From Adiantum capillus-veneris (taxonomy: Eukaryota; Streptophyta; Polypodiopsida; Polypodiales; Pteridaceae), in contig CM043946.1 of the NCBI GenBank assembly GCA_014529385.2, positions 35,860,558-35,924,557 of the forward strand: a stretch of 64,000 bases of DNA, read 5' to 3'. Position numbers and translations under genes: made by a program. Positions 47,613 through 58,597 of this stretch are shown here, one piece after another (the first letter of the stretch is position 1; the number at the start of each line of letters is the position of its first letter). A model generated the notes under the pieces. It was not told where the DNA came from. It searched no databases and saw nothing but the letters and a program-made list of their open reading frames with translations.

Positions 47613-47891
47613 GTGTTGTGGAATTATGCTCGTTTGCAGAGGCAAGAGCCTTTTGCACACGTAAAAGTTAAGGGACGGGTTGCAAGATGCTATGTGGTGA
47701 AGTTCAAGAACTATCCGCCTATGGATGCAAAGTGGAAGGAAGAGCATGAACTGTCAGAGTCACCAAACGTATTGCAGCTTTACCTTGAAGCCTTTCGGTT
47801 ACAACCTACCTATGCCCCAACCCAACGTGTGCAAAGGAGGGGTAATGATAGAGCTAGCACATCAAATGTCCTCATGGATTCAGTGCAATAG
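47613..47891 (+). pseudogene. Integrase/chromodomain C-terminal remnant
   Basis: The frame contains YVVKFKNYPPMDAKWKEEHE and then LQLYLEAFRLQPTY. This closely parallels YLVKFKNYSNLDAQWM...EVYVQALQL of the chromovirus at 53904 and YLIKFKNYPFEDARWM at 3400. Only this last ~60-residue part of pol survives in the interior; gag, protease, reverse transcriptase and the integrase core are deleted. Confidence 0.82.
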
Positions 47892-48048
47892 CCGTGTACA
47901 GTTTGACAAAAGTATGAAGGTCATTAAGTCATTTGTACACATGTTTTGACAATCTTTCTTGTGGATACATGCGATGATAAAAGAGTGCTAACAACACAAG
48001 ATCATCAGTGCCATGTATTTATGGTATGCAATCGAGGACGTTTGCGAT

Positions 48049-48063
48049 TTCAAGAGGGGGGTA
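48049..48063 (+). promoter_or_regulatory. Polypurine tract
   Basis: CAAGAGGGGGGTA directly before TGTCACG, the 3' LTR start. Confidence 0.85.
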
Positions 48064-49765
48064 TGTCACGAGGACGTGGCAACTGCTAACCTTAGTTGTT
48101 GGTTTCTTTCCAATGATTTTTGTTTAATTTTTGAGACCATATTTTTGAAGTTGCAAATGGTCGGACATTGTATGGCCAATGTGAACGGTAGTTTCACCCG
48201 CAGACGGGATGTTGGTCAGCATTGGAACTCGTAAAGTAAAAGGATGTCTAGGCTCAATTCAAGATCATGTAGGTCCCCCCGTCGCACTTAGCAAGTTGGT
48301 GGATATTAGGAAGTGAACTCAACAAAGGCAAAAAGTCAAGGTGGGATCACCAACAAAAAGTATTCGACACTTGGGTCACGTTGCACTTTTGGATGCGGTT
48401 CCAATGAGGATAGATGGTTAGAAGACCAGCGGGAGCCCAACGGAAGCATCTCCTAAAAATTAGGGAATTGCTATTTTGGGCCGTGAAATGTGTTCGCATC
48501 ATTAGCTTCAAAATGAAAAGGGGAACATTTTATTACTCTGCTGCAAAGTCAACTGATGCACCAATTGAGAGATTTTTAAGCGGGCCCAATGCGAGTAATT
48601 GCATGTATGAGTGCCAACTGGCACTTTTTGGCCAGTTTACCAAGTATGGGAGAAGAGAACTCGTAACTGACTTTTTGGAGCAGTTTTGGAGGCTGATAAT
48701 TGTGATTTTCAGCCACTTCTCTCCATTTTTGAACTTCCCATGACCTTACCTAGGACCAAGGAGCTCATTTTCAGCATTGAAAGGCATCAGATGCGTGTTT
48801 ACAGGGCTGTTTTGCTGCGTTTTCAGCAATACACAGGTTTTGGCAGCCATGGAATCTTCCCCTTTTTGCATGTATTTGTTCACAGATGCATTACAGGTCA
48901 AGGGCAGAAGAGGAGGCACTCAATTTATGCTGGGGGGATGCTTCATTAAGAGTCTGTCACAGGTTAAGAGCTATGGAGTGCTTTCTTTCCCTCTCATGTA
49001 CAGTGTGGTGCTAGGAGTGATACCCTGCACGCTACACACTGCGCTCTCTCCCCCCTACGTGCAGTTATGTGATGCCCCACAAGAGGGCTCTTCATTTGAC
49101 TGATGTACAGCTGTGTGGTTACATGCTTTTGTGCTAAGGCAAGAGCCTCCTTGAGCAGGAACAGGGGTAGCTAACTGCTACTCCAAAGCAAGCACCGGTG
49201 AGGGTCATAACCTCACCGTACAAGTGCATTTTCAGTGCTGTGTATGCGCTGTAAATTGACTGTTTTTCAGCCATACGGACGCCAGAACCATTGGGAATAG
49301 TGCCCCACTAGCAGAGGACAGTTAGGGGATTGTTCGATGCTGAAAACAGGGCAAAAACCAGTAAATACAGCGAGCTGAATTTACTGTTTTTGGGCAGGAA
49401 TCAAAGGGTATATGCCAATGGAAGTGAGTTCCAGCAAGGGAATTGGTTTCGCGCATGTTTTGGGGCTGTTATACTGCCGAAATTTAGCCAAATCAAGTAG
49501 TATCTAGTGTGATACAGGTAAAGGATTCCTAGGACCTTACTTTGTAATTTACCCTCTCAAAGAATAAAGAAATACCGAAAGGGGCGCCAATTCTGGGACC
49601 TACAGGTTGTCGGTGTTTGCTCGGGGCATTCTAGCTTCCGAGCCGTGTGTGCGCTTAATTGTTAATTCCCGTCGCAGGTTCTCTTTGCAAAGTGCTCTGT
49701 GTGTGTGTCTAAAGTAAAGCATTTCGGGTGAAAGCCAACGCCTACCGCCCCACGGGCCGGTTTCA
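48064..49765 (+). repeat. 3' LTR (1702 bp)
   Basis: Starts TGTCACGAGGACGTGGC and ends ACGGGCCGGTTTCA, matching the 5' LTR throughout. Intact TG...CA ends. Confidence 0.95.
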
Positions 49766-49770
49766 CTAAT

Positions 49771-51196
49771 TGTCTGGAGGACTCTAGAGCCACCCTGGCA
49801 TATCTGTCTCTGGTAGTATCCCACAGACTGTGTACAAAGGAGACTGATCTGGTAAACGCCTCAATCTCCATAGGAGAGGCAGCTAATTCCGCTCGAATGA
49901 TATCATGCAGTACGGAAATTTTGGCTCTAATCAACCGAGAGATGATAGATTCTAGGGGCTTCTCCATACGCCTCCAACCATCCTAGCCTACAGAAGGTCC
50001 CCAAACCTGCACCCCATATAACATAGTAGAGGCAACCAAAGTATCAAAGAGCCATAACTTTGCCCTAGGTTCCTGGAACTGAACCTGCGAACACATCCTC
50101 TCCATTCCTCCCAGAGCCGCACCAGCTCTAGTTAGTCTAGTCTCTGCTGCTCTTCTCAAAGAAAATCTCGGCCCAGTAAAGACTACCCCCAGGTAAGTGT
50201 ATGCATCTGTATACTCCACAATCTCCTGACCATATTTGAAAGTAGGTACTGATCTCCTGACCCATTGCGGTGTGGTGTTAAACACCATAACCTTGGTTTT
50301 ACCTAGGTTTACACACAATCCACTATCCTCTGCAAAACTGCGTAGTGCATCCAAATGTCGTTGCATACCTTTTGATGAGTCAGATATCAGCACAATATCA
50401 TCAGCATATAGCAACAATGGGATCCACGTCCCTGCCAGTTGGGCACCCCTGTCACCCTCTCTGTCAATGTAATCAAACACCTCATCAACATACATACCAA
50501 ATAGAGTAGGAGACAATGGGCAGCCCTGTTTCACTCCAATAGTAGAGTGAACTAAATCAGATACCCCTTCCGGAGTGCGTACATGTCCCATCACTGATCT
50601 GCACAAATCCATAATCCCCCAAATCACCTCTATGGGCACCCCCATCTCCTGTAGTCTGCGCATCAATCGAGCTCTTGGTACCATGTCAAATGCTTTGCGA
50701 AAATCCATAAAGCTACAATAGATCCGTCTCCCATGTGCTCTACCCTCCTCAATGATGGCCCTGAGTGGCAAAATATGATCAAGGGTGGAGAAACCCCTCC
50801 TGAAGCCGGCCTAACCCTTTGCTCGTACACCCTCGCCCTCTGCCCAATTACTAAAGTGTTGCTCCAGAATAGATGCATACAACCATGCCAATGTGTGTCC
50901 AACCATAATAGTGCAGTAGTTCCCAGGCTCTGTAGGGTCACCAGCCAAGGCTCTGTAGGGTCACCAGCCTTGAAGATGGGCATAATATTAGACAACCTCC
51001 AAAGTCTCAGGTAATCCCTCACACATGGCACGATTGAACAACACTGTGAGAACCTCCATCAGCATATCCCTGGCAAGTATAAAGTGCTCCGCTACTAGAC
51101 CGTCATGATCATATGCCTTCCCGGTCCTCATCTTGTCGATGGCCCTTTGTACCAGCTCAGGTGTAAAGAAAGTGCTCGTAGCTGGGCAAGGCTTGG
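49771..51196 (-). pseudogene. LINE-4 reverse transcriptase
   Basis: Boxes in order on the - strand: FTPELVQRAIDKMRTGKAYD (about 51165-51105), FMDFRKAFDMVPR (50710-50672), IGVKQGCPLSPTLFGMYVDE (50550-50490), and the catalytic LLLYADDIVLIS (about 50425-50390), then YLGVVFTGPRFSLRRA and LLYGVQVWG near 50000. Lesions: a stop after RAKG near 50813, a small tandem duplication of GGCTCTGTAGGGTCACCAGC (50934-50978) that breaks the frame, and a stop at 49983. The catalytic box itself is intact. Confidence 0.9.
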
Positions 51197-51517
51197 TGTA
51201 AAGTGTGAGCTTTGTCCTAAAGTGTGAGTCAAGGAGAGGAGAGTGGATTTATCCCACATGCAATGGAGCAAGGCTGTAGAGCTACTTAAAGCTCATTTCA
51301 TGAATGAATAAACACAACTCCATTTTGCACTACATGCTTATCTATGGTGAGCTTGTGCTAAGCTAAGTCAATACTCAAGATTGTGTTTATGAGTCCAAGC
51401 TAATTCTATCTTGGAACCTAATTCACTTGAGTGATAACCTTGCTTACACACACACTCACACATTGAAGCTATGTTTCTCTTTCATCCACCATAGCTAGCT
51501 CGATCCAATTCCTAACA
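51197..51517 (+). repeat. Copia-type 5' LTR
   Basis: TGTAAAGTGTGAGC ... CCAATTCCTAACA. It is more than 95% like the 3' copy by eye. Confidence 0.95.
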
Positions 51518-51519
51518 TT

Positions 51520-51531
51520 TGGTATCAGAGC
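51520..51531 (+). promoter_or_regulatory. Primer-binding site, initiator tRNA-Met
   Basis: TGGTATCAGAGCCATGG, two bases inside the LTR; a perfect match to the standard plant site. Confidence 0.95.
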
Positions 51532-52029
51532 CATGGTGTGCTAGCTAGGATTGTCATTATGCATTAATGTGTATTAATTATTAGCATCTCCATTAGATCG
51601 ATTAGCATTTCATAATTGTTGTCACGGTCCATTAACATTTTCATAGTTAAGTTGCATATCTCACTAATTAAGCACTAATCTAGTTATGTGTGGGCATGTC
51701 CTTGGCACACCCAAGAGGCCACTACCCTCCATGGCTAGATAGGCTTGATTAGGGAGAAGATTAGTATCCAATTTTTGCATACTCTAGTCATTTTTGTGTC
51801 CCTCCAATCAATCTCTCCACCTTTGCAATCACCTAACAACATTGACCTCATCTCGAAGTGCTTGACGCAAGCTTTTCATAGAGCCTTCAAGCTCTGCAAT
51901 CCGAGCTCAAAAATTTCTTAAAGTTCATCCTCAATTTTGCCTATTATTAGGTGTGTGTGTGTGTGTGTGTGTGTATTTTGTGGGAGAAGCCCTGCAAGAC
52001 CGAGTTGAAATATTCTATTTTTGGCCTAT
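51532..52029 (+). other. Copia leader / eroded gag start with (GT)n
   Basis: No open frame. (GT)n at 51952-51974. The gag N-terminus expected here cannot be read. Confidence 0.4.
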
Positions 52030-52335
52030 TACCCACGTGGAGCCCAATGGGCCCCTTGGCTTAGCTTGAGCACTACATTTAGTCTGGCTTTGGAAGGTCG
52101 TGGGTTCAACTAGGGCTTCACCAAATGCGCAAGGCCGGCGGACTCCAAACAGGCGGTAAATTCCAACTTTTTTGTTGAAGGCGGATCCGCCACCGGCCGG
52201 CTGCAACCTACGGCTACGCGCATCCGTCCTACGGCTACGCGCATCCGTCCATTCCGCCTGCGCCTGCCTGACTGGTCGCCCGGCCTGACCCCGATGAAGT
52301 GCACACTAGGGCATCTACACTCATAGCAAGTGCAT
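52030..52335 (+). mobile_element. Second tRNA-derived SINE candidate, within copia gag
   Basis: CCTTGGCTTAGCTTGAGCAC (A-box-like, from about 52055) is followed 30-35 bases later by AAGGTCGTGGGTTCAACTAG (B-box-like GGTTCAACTAG, about 52108). A GC-rich body follows that is unlike the surrounding AT-rich copia sequence, with a 21-base tandem duplication CTACGGCTACGCGCATCCGTC at 52208 and 52229. Ends and target duplication are not resolved. Confidence 0.4.
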
Positions 52336-52340
52336 AGAAT

Positions 52341-52615
52341 TTGGCCAAAGACAAACAAGCATTGGGAATCATCTTCACCTCCTTGCATGACAACTACGTG
52401 CATTTCATAGATGAATGTAAGCATGCACATGATGCCTGGCATGTCCTAGAAAGTAATTTTGGAGCTAGGGCCAAAAGAAGCAAAGTTAATCTTAAAAGAC
52501 AGCTTTACAAAGTTACTATGATTGAAGGGGAGGACATTGCTAGCCTAGTGAATAAGCTTAAGAGCATTGTCACGCAGCTCACTTACATCTAGGTCGAAGT
52601 ACCAGAAGATGACAG
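52341..52615 (+). pseudogene. Copia-type gag, first part (interrupted)
   Basis: The frame includes AKDKQALGIIFTSLHDNYVH, HDAWHVLESNFGARAKRSKV and LKRQLYKVTMIEGEDIASLV, the UBN2/copia gag core with its W..L and L..L..KM-like positions. A stop replaces the codon after TYI, then EVPEDD leads into the chromovirus insertion at 52616. The other half lies at 59875. Confidence 0.85.
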
Positions 52616-53888
52616 TGTCACAAAACGGGAGCGTACACGAGCACTTAGAAAATCTGAAAATTATAATACTTTGCAAACATGAGAGAAGGGAGAAGATCGA
52701 CACAGTATTGGGGACCAGAAGGCTGGTCCCCCCCCGTTAAGAGTATTCTTTTATTCAGGGAGAATTCTTATACAAGCACGAGAACCCGAGGAAACCCCTC
52801 CGTTCTGTAACCTTAGACCCGAAGGTCGTGCTTTCCCGTAAACGGCTTGAGCGCAAGGCCGTTCCTTCCCATAAGGGACTTAGGCACGAAGCCGTACTTT
52901 CCCATAAAGGGACTTAGGCGTAAAGCCGTTCTTCCCGTGAGACGGGAGATTCCTGCAAAACAAACCACACACAGCAACAATTCTCAATGCGTATCAACGC
53001 CTTATACCTGTCACTCCTTGCTTGGAGAATCGACCTCCGTACTCAGTCGTCACGCGAACACTTGCAGTTCCGTCGCCAGTCTCTGCTCCAGAATCCTAGC
53101 GCTAGTGCTTTTCTGCTGCTCCCGGCTCTCCCAAACTGGAACGCTGGCTACCCTTTTGTAGGGTCTGACACCCGGCAGGAATAGGGGTCCAAAAGCAGAG
53201 CTTGGCGCTCCTAGAGAGAGGAGAGGAAATCACGTTTTCTAGAGAGAGGAGAGAGAGAGATCGCAAATCAGCCCCATGTCTTGGTTTTAGCGCTGGTTTT
53301 CTTTATAAGGACCTTGCTTGCTTTATTTTATTAACAAAGGGGCTGGTCACTTTAAAGTGACCGGCCACTTTATAAAATAAAGTGTGAACCTGTTCAAACT
53401 TTAAAAACTCACTCAGTTAGTTAAAATAATGCTACACGGACACATTCCAGGCGTCCCCGGGTGCAGGACACTACACAGATGCAATGCAGACACAGACTCC
53501 TCGCGGGAAAACATCTGTCCTCCCGCGACTGTTCTTGCTTTTCGTAAAAAGCTTCATTGAACCCATCTTTATTCTTGTGCTTGCGTTCTTACGCGTATTT
53601 TCTTACTCAGTTCGGATTTTCTCCTTAGCCTACGGGATGCCCCCTTAGTGATGCACCCGTCACCCATCATGTGACGCATCAGGGGTACTCGTAACCCGGC
53701 CCTTCGCACCGAACTTACGGAAACTCCTTCGCGATGTTTACCGTCACCCATCAAATGACACATCAGAGTTGTCCGTTCCTGGTGGCAGTTCCTGTAGCTA
53801 CAATCTTTTAATTGTTCTTAGTGCACATAATAAAATATCTTAAGAAAAGAGATTAATCATTTAAAATAAGAAAATAGTCCAATTAGCA
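52616..53888 (-). repeat. Chromovirus 3' LTR
   Basis: + strand ends TGTCACAAAACGGGAGC and CCAATTAGCA. Contains a 17-base insertion near 52634 absent from the 5' copy, and short CGTAAAGGGCTTGG-like repeats at 52835-52945. Confidence 0.95.
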
Positions 53889-53903
53889 ACATCCCTCTGG
53901 CTT

Positions 53904-55199
53904 CTAAACAGTCGACCTCAACTGTAGTGCTTGGACATATACCTCCAGTATCTCGGGATAAGCTGCTAATTCCTCCCGCGTCATCCACTGAGCATCTAGA
54001 TTCGAATAGTTCTTAAACTTGACCAAATACTTCCGTGTTATCTTTCCGGATTTGAGAGACCTCTCCTGATGACTTACTATCTGCTCCGGTTGGAGTATTT
54101 CTTCTGTTTCCTCAACCTCAGGAGGTTCCTCAGCGCTAGGCTGGCTCGGAGGCGGTCCCACATACGGCCGGAGTAAACTGACATGGAAAGCATTATGGAT
54201 CTTCCAATTAGGCGGTAGCTCTAATCGGAAAGCGACATCATTCACTCGCTCAGTAATCTGAAACGGCCCATAATAACGGGTTGAAAGTTTTACCACTTCC
54301 CCCTTATGAGACGCTTGTTTCTTAAGTCTTGCCTTCTCAAACTTGAGTAAGACTAACTGTCCGACTGTTAAGTCTAGATTCCTTATGTGCTTGTCGGCAG
54401 CTTTCTTATGCTTTTCCTGAGAGCGTAGGATAGCTCTCCTAACTTGCCCGTAGGCGGTGTCCAAATCCCAGACAAATTCATCCGCTGCAAAGATCTTATC
54501 CTTAGTTAAAAGGATGGGTGGAAGCAAAGGCTTACCATAAAGAATCTCAAAAGGTGCTTTCCCCGTCGATGAGTGTATGGTATTGTTATACGCATACTCG
54601 ACAAGGGGCAAATACTTCTCCCAGTCAGATTGCCGGTCTGACACATAAGCTTTTAACATATCCAATACTGTGGAATTGGCTATCTCACTTTGCCCGTCCG
54701 TTTGAGGATGGTAGGCAGATGAAAAATTCAGCTTTGTACCAAGATTATCCATCAAGGCACGCCAAAAATTTCCTGTCATGCGAGGATCTCGATCACTCAC
54801 AATAGACTTAGGCATTCCATGATGCTTAAAGAGCTGTGCTAGAAAGACCCTAGCCATATGATCTGCTTTGATCGTTTTCTTGACTGGTACAAAGTGTGCT
54901 TGCTTGCTAAACCTGTCTACAATGGTCCAGATCGCGTCATTTCTAGTCTGAGTTCTAGGGAGATCCATGATGAAGTCCATGGCAATACTTTCCCAAGGTT
55001 CATTAGGCATAGGCAATGGTTGTAGCAACCCAGGCGTCTTATGCCGATCATACTTCACCTTTTGGCAAACCAAGCATTCCCTAACATACTTATCAATGTC
55101 TGCTTTAAGGCTAGGCCAAAAGAAATATCTTTCCATTGCTAAGGTCGTAGGGAGAATACCCCGATGACCAGCATAAGGCGAAGCGTGTGCTTCATCCAT
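53904..55199 (-). CDS. Chromovirus integrase with chromodomain (open frame)
   Basis: 431 codons open. Residues 1-50 hold the zinc finger (HASPYAGHRG ... CLVCQKVKYDRHKTPG). The core follows with ESIAMDFIMDLP (Asp), KSIVSDRDPRMTGNFW (Asp) and HPQTDGQSEIANSTVLDML (Glu in SEIAN). Then come the TRYYGPFQITERVNDVAFRL segment and a C-terminal chromodomain tail (KYLVKFKNYSNLDAQWMTRE). It integrates the cDNA, with the chromodomain guiding target choice. The zinc-finger start is in a different frame from RNase H upstream, so a frameshift near 55200 separates it from the rest of pol. Confidence 0.92.
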   Translation of the reverse strand: MDEAHASPYAGHRGILPTTLAMERYFFWPSLKADIDKYVRECLVCQKVKYDRHKTPGLLQPLPMPNEPWESIAMDFIMDLPRTQTRNDAIWTIVDRFSKQAHFVPVKKTIKADHMARVFLAQLFKHHGMPKSIVSDRDPRMTGNFWRALMDNLGTKLNFSSAYHPQTDGQSEIANSTVLDMLKAYVSDRQSDWEKYLPLVEYAYNNTIHSSTGKAPFEILYGKPLLPPILLTKDKIFAADEFVWDLDTAYGQVRRAILRSQEKHKKAADKHIRNLDLTVGQLVLLKFEKARLKKQASHKGEVVKLSTRYYGPFQITERVNDVAFRLELPPNWKIHNAFHVSLLRPYVGPPPSQPSAEEPPEVEETEEILQPEQIVSHQERSLKSGKITRKYLVKFKNYSNLDAQWMTREELAAYPEILEVYVQALQLRSTV

Positions 55200-55768
55200 G
55201 ATCTTCTTTCTTTAAGGTTCCGCCACACATATGGCCTGATGGTGGTAGAGATAACCGTCCTGAATGGAATAGGGAAACTCATTCTCTCCACGATGTAGCT
55301 TTCCCCAAATGGTGGAGAAGGTAGTGCTTCTAATTCTTGGTGATACACCGAAGTGATAGCGTTCACCCTTGGCCGCCTAGACAGTGCGTCTGCGACTACA
55401 TTCTTACTCCCAGTCGTGTGAAGGATCTGGAAGTGAAACATAGACAAAAAGTTTGCCCACCTCATCTGCTTCTCAGATAATTTCCTTTGCGTAAGAAAAT
55501 ACCGCAAACTCTGGTGATCAGTCTTGATCACAAAATCTGCTCCTAGAAGATAGTGCTTCCAGTTGGATAAGGCGTGAATCACAGCCGAGAGTTCCTTTTC
55601 GTAGATTGATGCATGCAACTCTGCATCCTTAAGCCGTCTGCTTTCATAAGCCACTGCATGGCCTTCTTGGTTTAACACTGCTCCGATGCAATCGCCTGAA
55701 GCATCGAAGTGAACCTCAAATGGTTTCCTTAAGTCAGGCACTATCAAAATAGGTCCATGGCTTAACAA
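55139..55768 (-). pseudogene. Chromovirus RNase H
   Basis: EVHFDASGDCIGAVLNQEG (Asp), ASIYEKELSAVIHALSNWKH (Glu) and IKTDHQSLRYFLTQRKL (Asp), then ADALSRRP. A frameshift at about 55765 separates it from the reverse transcriptase frame, and another near 55200 from the integrase. Confidence 0.9.
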
Positions 55769-56934
55769 GTATTGAGCCGATCAAAAGCTCCTTGTTGTCT
55801 CGATCCCCATCTGAAAGGAATCTTCTTCTTTGTCAAATCATGAAGGGGTCCTGCTACATGAGCAAATCCTTGGACAAACCTTCGATAATATGAACATAAT
55901 CCCAGAAAGCTACGTACATCATGTACCGTAGTGGGAATAGGCCAGTCTTCTACCACTCGGATCTTGGCAGGATCCATACTCACTTGATTGTGAGAGACTA
56001 TATGGCCGAGATAGTGTATCTCAGAGAGAAAGAACTCGCTCTTCTTTGCATTCACATGCAACTCATGCCTTCGCAACTCTTGAAACACTAAGTCCGAGCG
56101 CTTCCGATGTTCCTCTTTTGACTTAGAGACGATGAGTATGTCGTCAAAGAATACTCCCGTAAAAGCTCGATACGGGCTGAAAATGCGGTCCATCATGCGA
56201 TTGAACGTCGCAGGAGCATTGGTCAAGCCGAAAGGCATTACCAAAAATTCATATAGTCCAAAGGTCGTGCGGAAAGCAGTCTTATGGACATCCTCAGGGG
56301 CGATCCATATCTGATGATACCCACTCTTTAAGTCTATGCGACTAAAGACACTTGCACCCTGCAACTTATCAAGTATATCATCAATCCGAGGGATCGGAAA
56401 GCGATTCTTGATCGTGATCTTGTTTAAAGATCTGTAGTCTATGCACATTCTGAACGTGCCATCTTTCTTCTGTACCAATAGAACTGGAGAGCAGTAGGGT
56501 GAAGCACTGGGCCGTACTAATCCTTTCTCTAGAAGCTCGTTGACTTGCTTCAAAATTTCTTCTTGCTGAGCAAGACTTACCCGATAAGGGGGTTGATTGG
56601 GAGGCGAGCTACCCGGTATGAGATCTATGCGGTGATCTTCCGGGCGTACCGGAGGGAGTTCATCAGGAAGTGTTTCCGTGAAACAATCCTTGTACTTTTC
56701 AATAAATTGAAGACACTTAATTTCCAGACTAGAGAGAGAGTCCCTACTAGTTTTATCCTTTGCAAAAATCAAGTAAGCAGAAACACACTTCTTCATTTCT
56801 TTCTTAATGGAGATATGGCTTACAATTGGGAACTGCCAATCTCCTGCATCAGCTTGAATCTTTATTTTCTTACCCCCATGATCAAAAGTGAGGGTCTTTT
56901 CCAAAGTGCCATGGCATAACCAAGATGATATCAC
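55762..56934 (-). pseudogene. Chromovirus reverse transcriptase
   Basis: Linker FTETLPDELPPVRPEDHRID, then [51 protein letters not shown] and the catalytic box VFFDDILIVS (FFDD in place of the more usual YLDD/FLDD). The connection IHYLGHIVS and SYYRRFVQGFAHVAGPLHDL follow. 390 codons are open. The upstream boundary with protease is a frame change near 56900. Confidence 0.93.
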
Positions 56935-57169
56935 ATCCCTCGATGGGTGCCATCAAAAATGATTCGCGGTCCTTGTACTCGCCAATCCGAAGATTGAGTT
57001 GTCCTTGCACGGGAGTTGTATTGGTTGTCAACCCCTCGAATGCCGATCCGGATGTAACCGGTGTGCCAAGTTGAGCCGGTGAGAGGCACAATCGTTCCGC
57101 AGTATCCAGGGAGATGAAGTTATCCGTGGATCCTGGATCATAAAGAATCAGTACTCGCTGGTTGTTCAA
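56882..57169 (-). pseudogene. Chromovirus aspartic protease
   Basis: RVLILYDPGSTDNFISLDTA is the active-site loop with D-P-G in place of D-S/T-G. CDIILVMPWHFGKDP marks the C-terminal side (usually ILGMPW). It is in the same frame as gag but separated from it by a TAG. Confidence 0.85.
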
Positions 57170-57310
57170 AGACCCCCAGCCCTTCAGAAGTTGACGCTTT
57201 CCTTTCTCCGTTTCTGTGTTTCCTTGAACATCTGGAATTGAGTTCGAGCTTGGCGGTGCGAGCTCCTTCCTTGCTTTCTCTTGCCTCGTAGAGGCTTGTT
57301 CTTGCCGTTG

Positions 57311-58528
57311 CTACTTTAGCGGACAACCCGGTTTCATATGTCCTTTCTCGCCACAGTAGAAGCATCTTCCTTCCTCTCTGAAAGTTTGAAGTTGGGTAGG
57401 AGAAAGATACTTAGTTCGCTTGCCAGTGCCCTCTGGTTTCTTAGAATGATCATCGTCTCTAGATGGAGAACGTTTTCTTCCTTGGCCCCCTTGGTCATCG
57501 TAGACCCCTCTTTGTCTTGCACGGTAAGTGCTATGCTCCATCTTTCTGGGCGTCCCAGTTGAGTGCAAATCCTCAGCAATGATTGCTGACTCCATCATCC
57601 TTTGAAGAGTATCATGCGGATACACCTTCATACTCTTTCGAAGCTGCGGTTGGAGACCCGCTTCGAACTTTCTTTTCTTTTCCTCGTCGGCAATCTTCAT
57701 GAAGGGAGTGACCTTCAGAAGAACCGACCAATACTTGTCCACATAAGTCGTTACTCTTTCATGTTCCTTCTGGGCGAGCCAGTCCCATTCCTTCCGTATG
57801 TCCTGCTCGAAGTCAGGTGGAAGAAATTGTTCATAAAATTCAGATTTGAAGCTCTCCCAAGTTCTGGCCTGAGAACCTTCCAGAATCTTGGCTAACCACC
57901 AATTACTTGCCGTTTCCTTGAGGTGCATCCCCACATGGCGTAATTTGGATTTTTCTGTGAAGTGCCCATTGGTAAAGGCGACTTCAAACTGTCTGATGAA
58001 GGACAGTGCTTTGGAGATGTCTCTCCGTCCGTTGTAGGTTTCGAACTTGATGTCCTTGTCACCTGATTTGAAGACTCTCATGCGATGTTGAGACTTGCGA
58101 CCATGCTTCTCGAATCGAGGCTTATCTTTAGGTTGATGTAGGGTAGTGGCAGTAGTAGCTGCTTCCTTCTTCTGACGAGATGATCGAGAAGTAGAAGTAT
58201 AATCAAGAGAATAAGATGGAGATGAGATAGAGATGTCCTTGCTCTCGTCTAGTAAAGAGAGCGCTTTTTCCTGGCCTTTCTTTTAAGTAGGCCGTTCATT
58301 CCGATCCGAAGATCCTTTGTGCACTTCGGCACGTTCTTCTTCTCTTGCCTCCTGTGGTCTCACGCCAACAGTGTTGTCTGGATACTTGGCTGCATCAGTT
58401 CCATTCGTTTTCTTCATTCCGCCCAAAAGCTTTTGGACGTCTGGCAGCAGTAAGATTTGTTGCAACTCCGCAAGTTGAGCTTGCACTTGTTGAAGCTCCT
58501 CTTCAACGCTTCTCCATTGGCCTGACAT
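57311..58528 (-). pseudogene. Chromovirus gag
   Basis: I place the start at MSGQWRSVEEELQQVQAQLA (58528), which gives a coiled-coil-like N-terminus. A TAA after ERPT (58283-58285) interrupts it; the frame then continues to 57311. The core ASNWWLAKILEGSQARTWES has the Retrotrans_gag W pattern. The zinc knuckle CFYCGEKGHMKPGC lies at the end, followed by PLK and TAG CAA. Protease resumes in the same frame beyond that TAG. Confidence 0.9.
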
Positions 58529-58584
58529 GGTTCTTCCCGTTCTTCCCGGAATCGTCCTTCTTTGCAGAGAAAGAGAGGAGTCCG

Positions 58585-58596
58585 AGCTTGATACCA
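58585..58596 (-). promoter_or_regulatory. Chromovirus primer-binding site
   Basis: TGGTATCAAGCTCGG, one base inside the 5' LTR. The first eight bases match the initiator-Met site, then it diverges. Confidence 0.7.
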
Positions 58597-58597
58597 C

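Larger units (their letters stand above)
45497..49765 (+). mobile_element. LTR element with 1.7-kb LTRs and a 0.87-kb interior (non-autonomous chromovirus derivative)
   Basis: Long direct repeats 45497-47191 and 48064-49765 flank a short interior. CTAAT precedes and follows the element (45492-45496 and 49766-49770), a perfect 5-bp target duplication. A primer site adjoins the left LTR and a purine tract the right one. The interior keeps only the end of an integrase with chromodomain. It is inserted in LINE-4 and must move, if at all, with proteins from a relative. Confidence 0.95.

Noticed and set aside
45847-48743. Matching ~110-codon frames in both LTRs (45847-46179 and 48414-48743)
   Set aside because: They differ at about a dozen residues, most nucleotide differences change an amino acid, and no domain is visible; no sign of protein selection.
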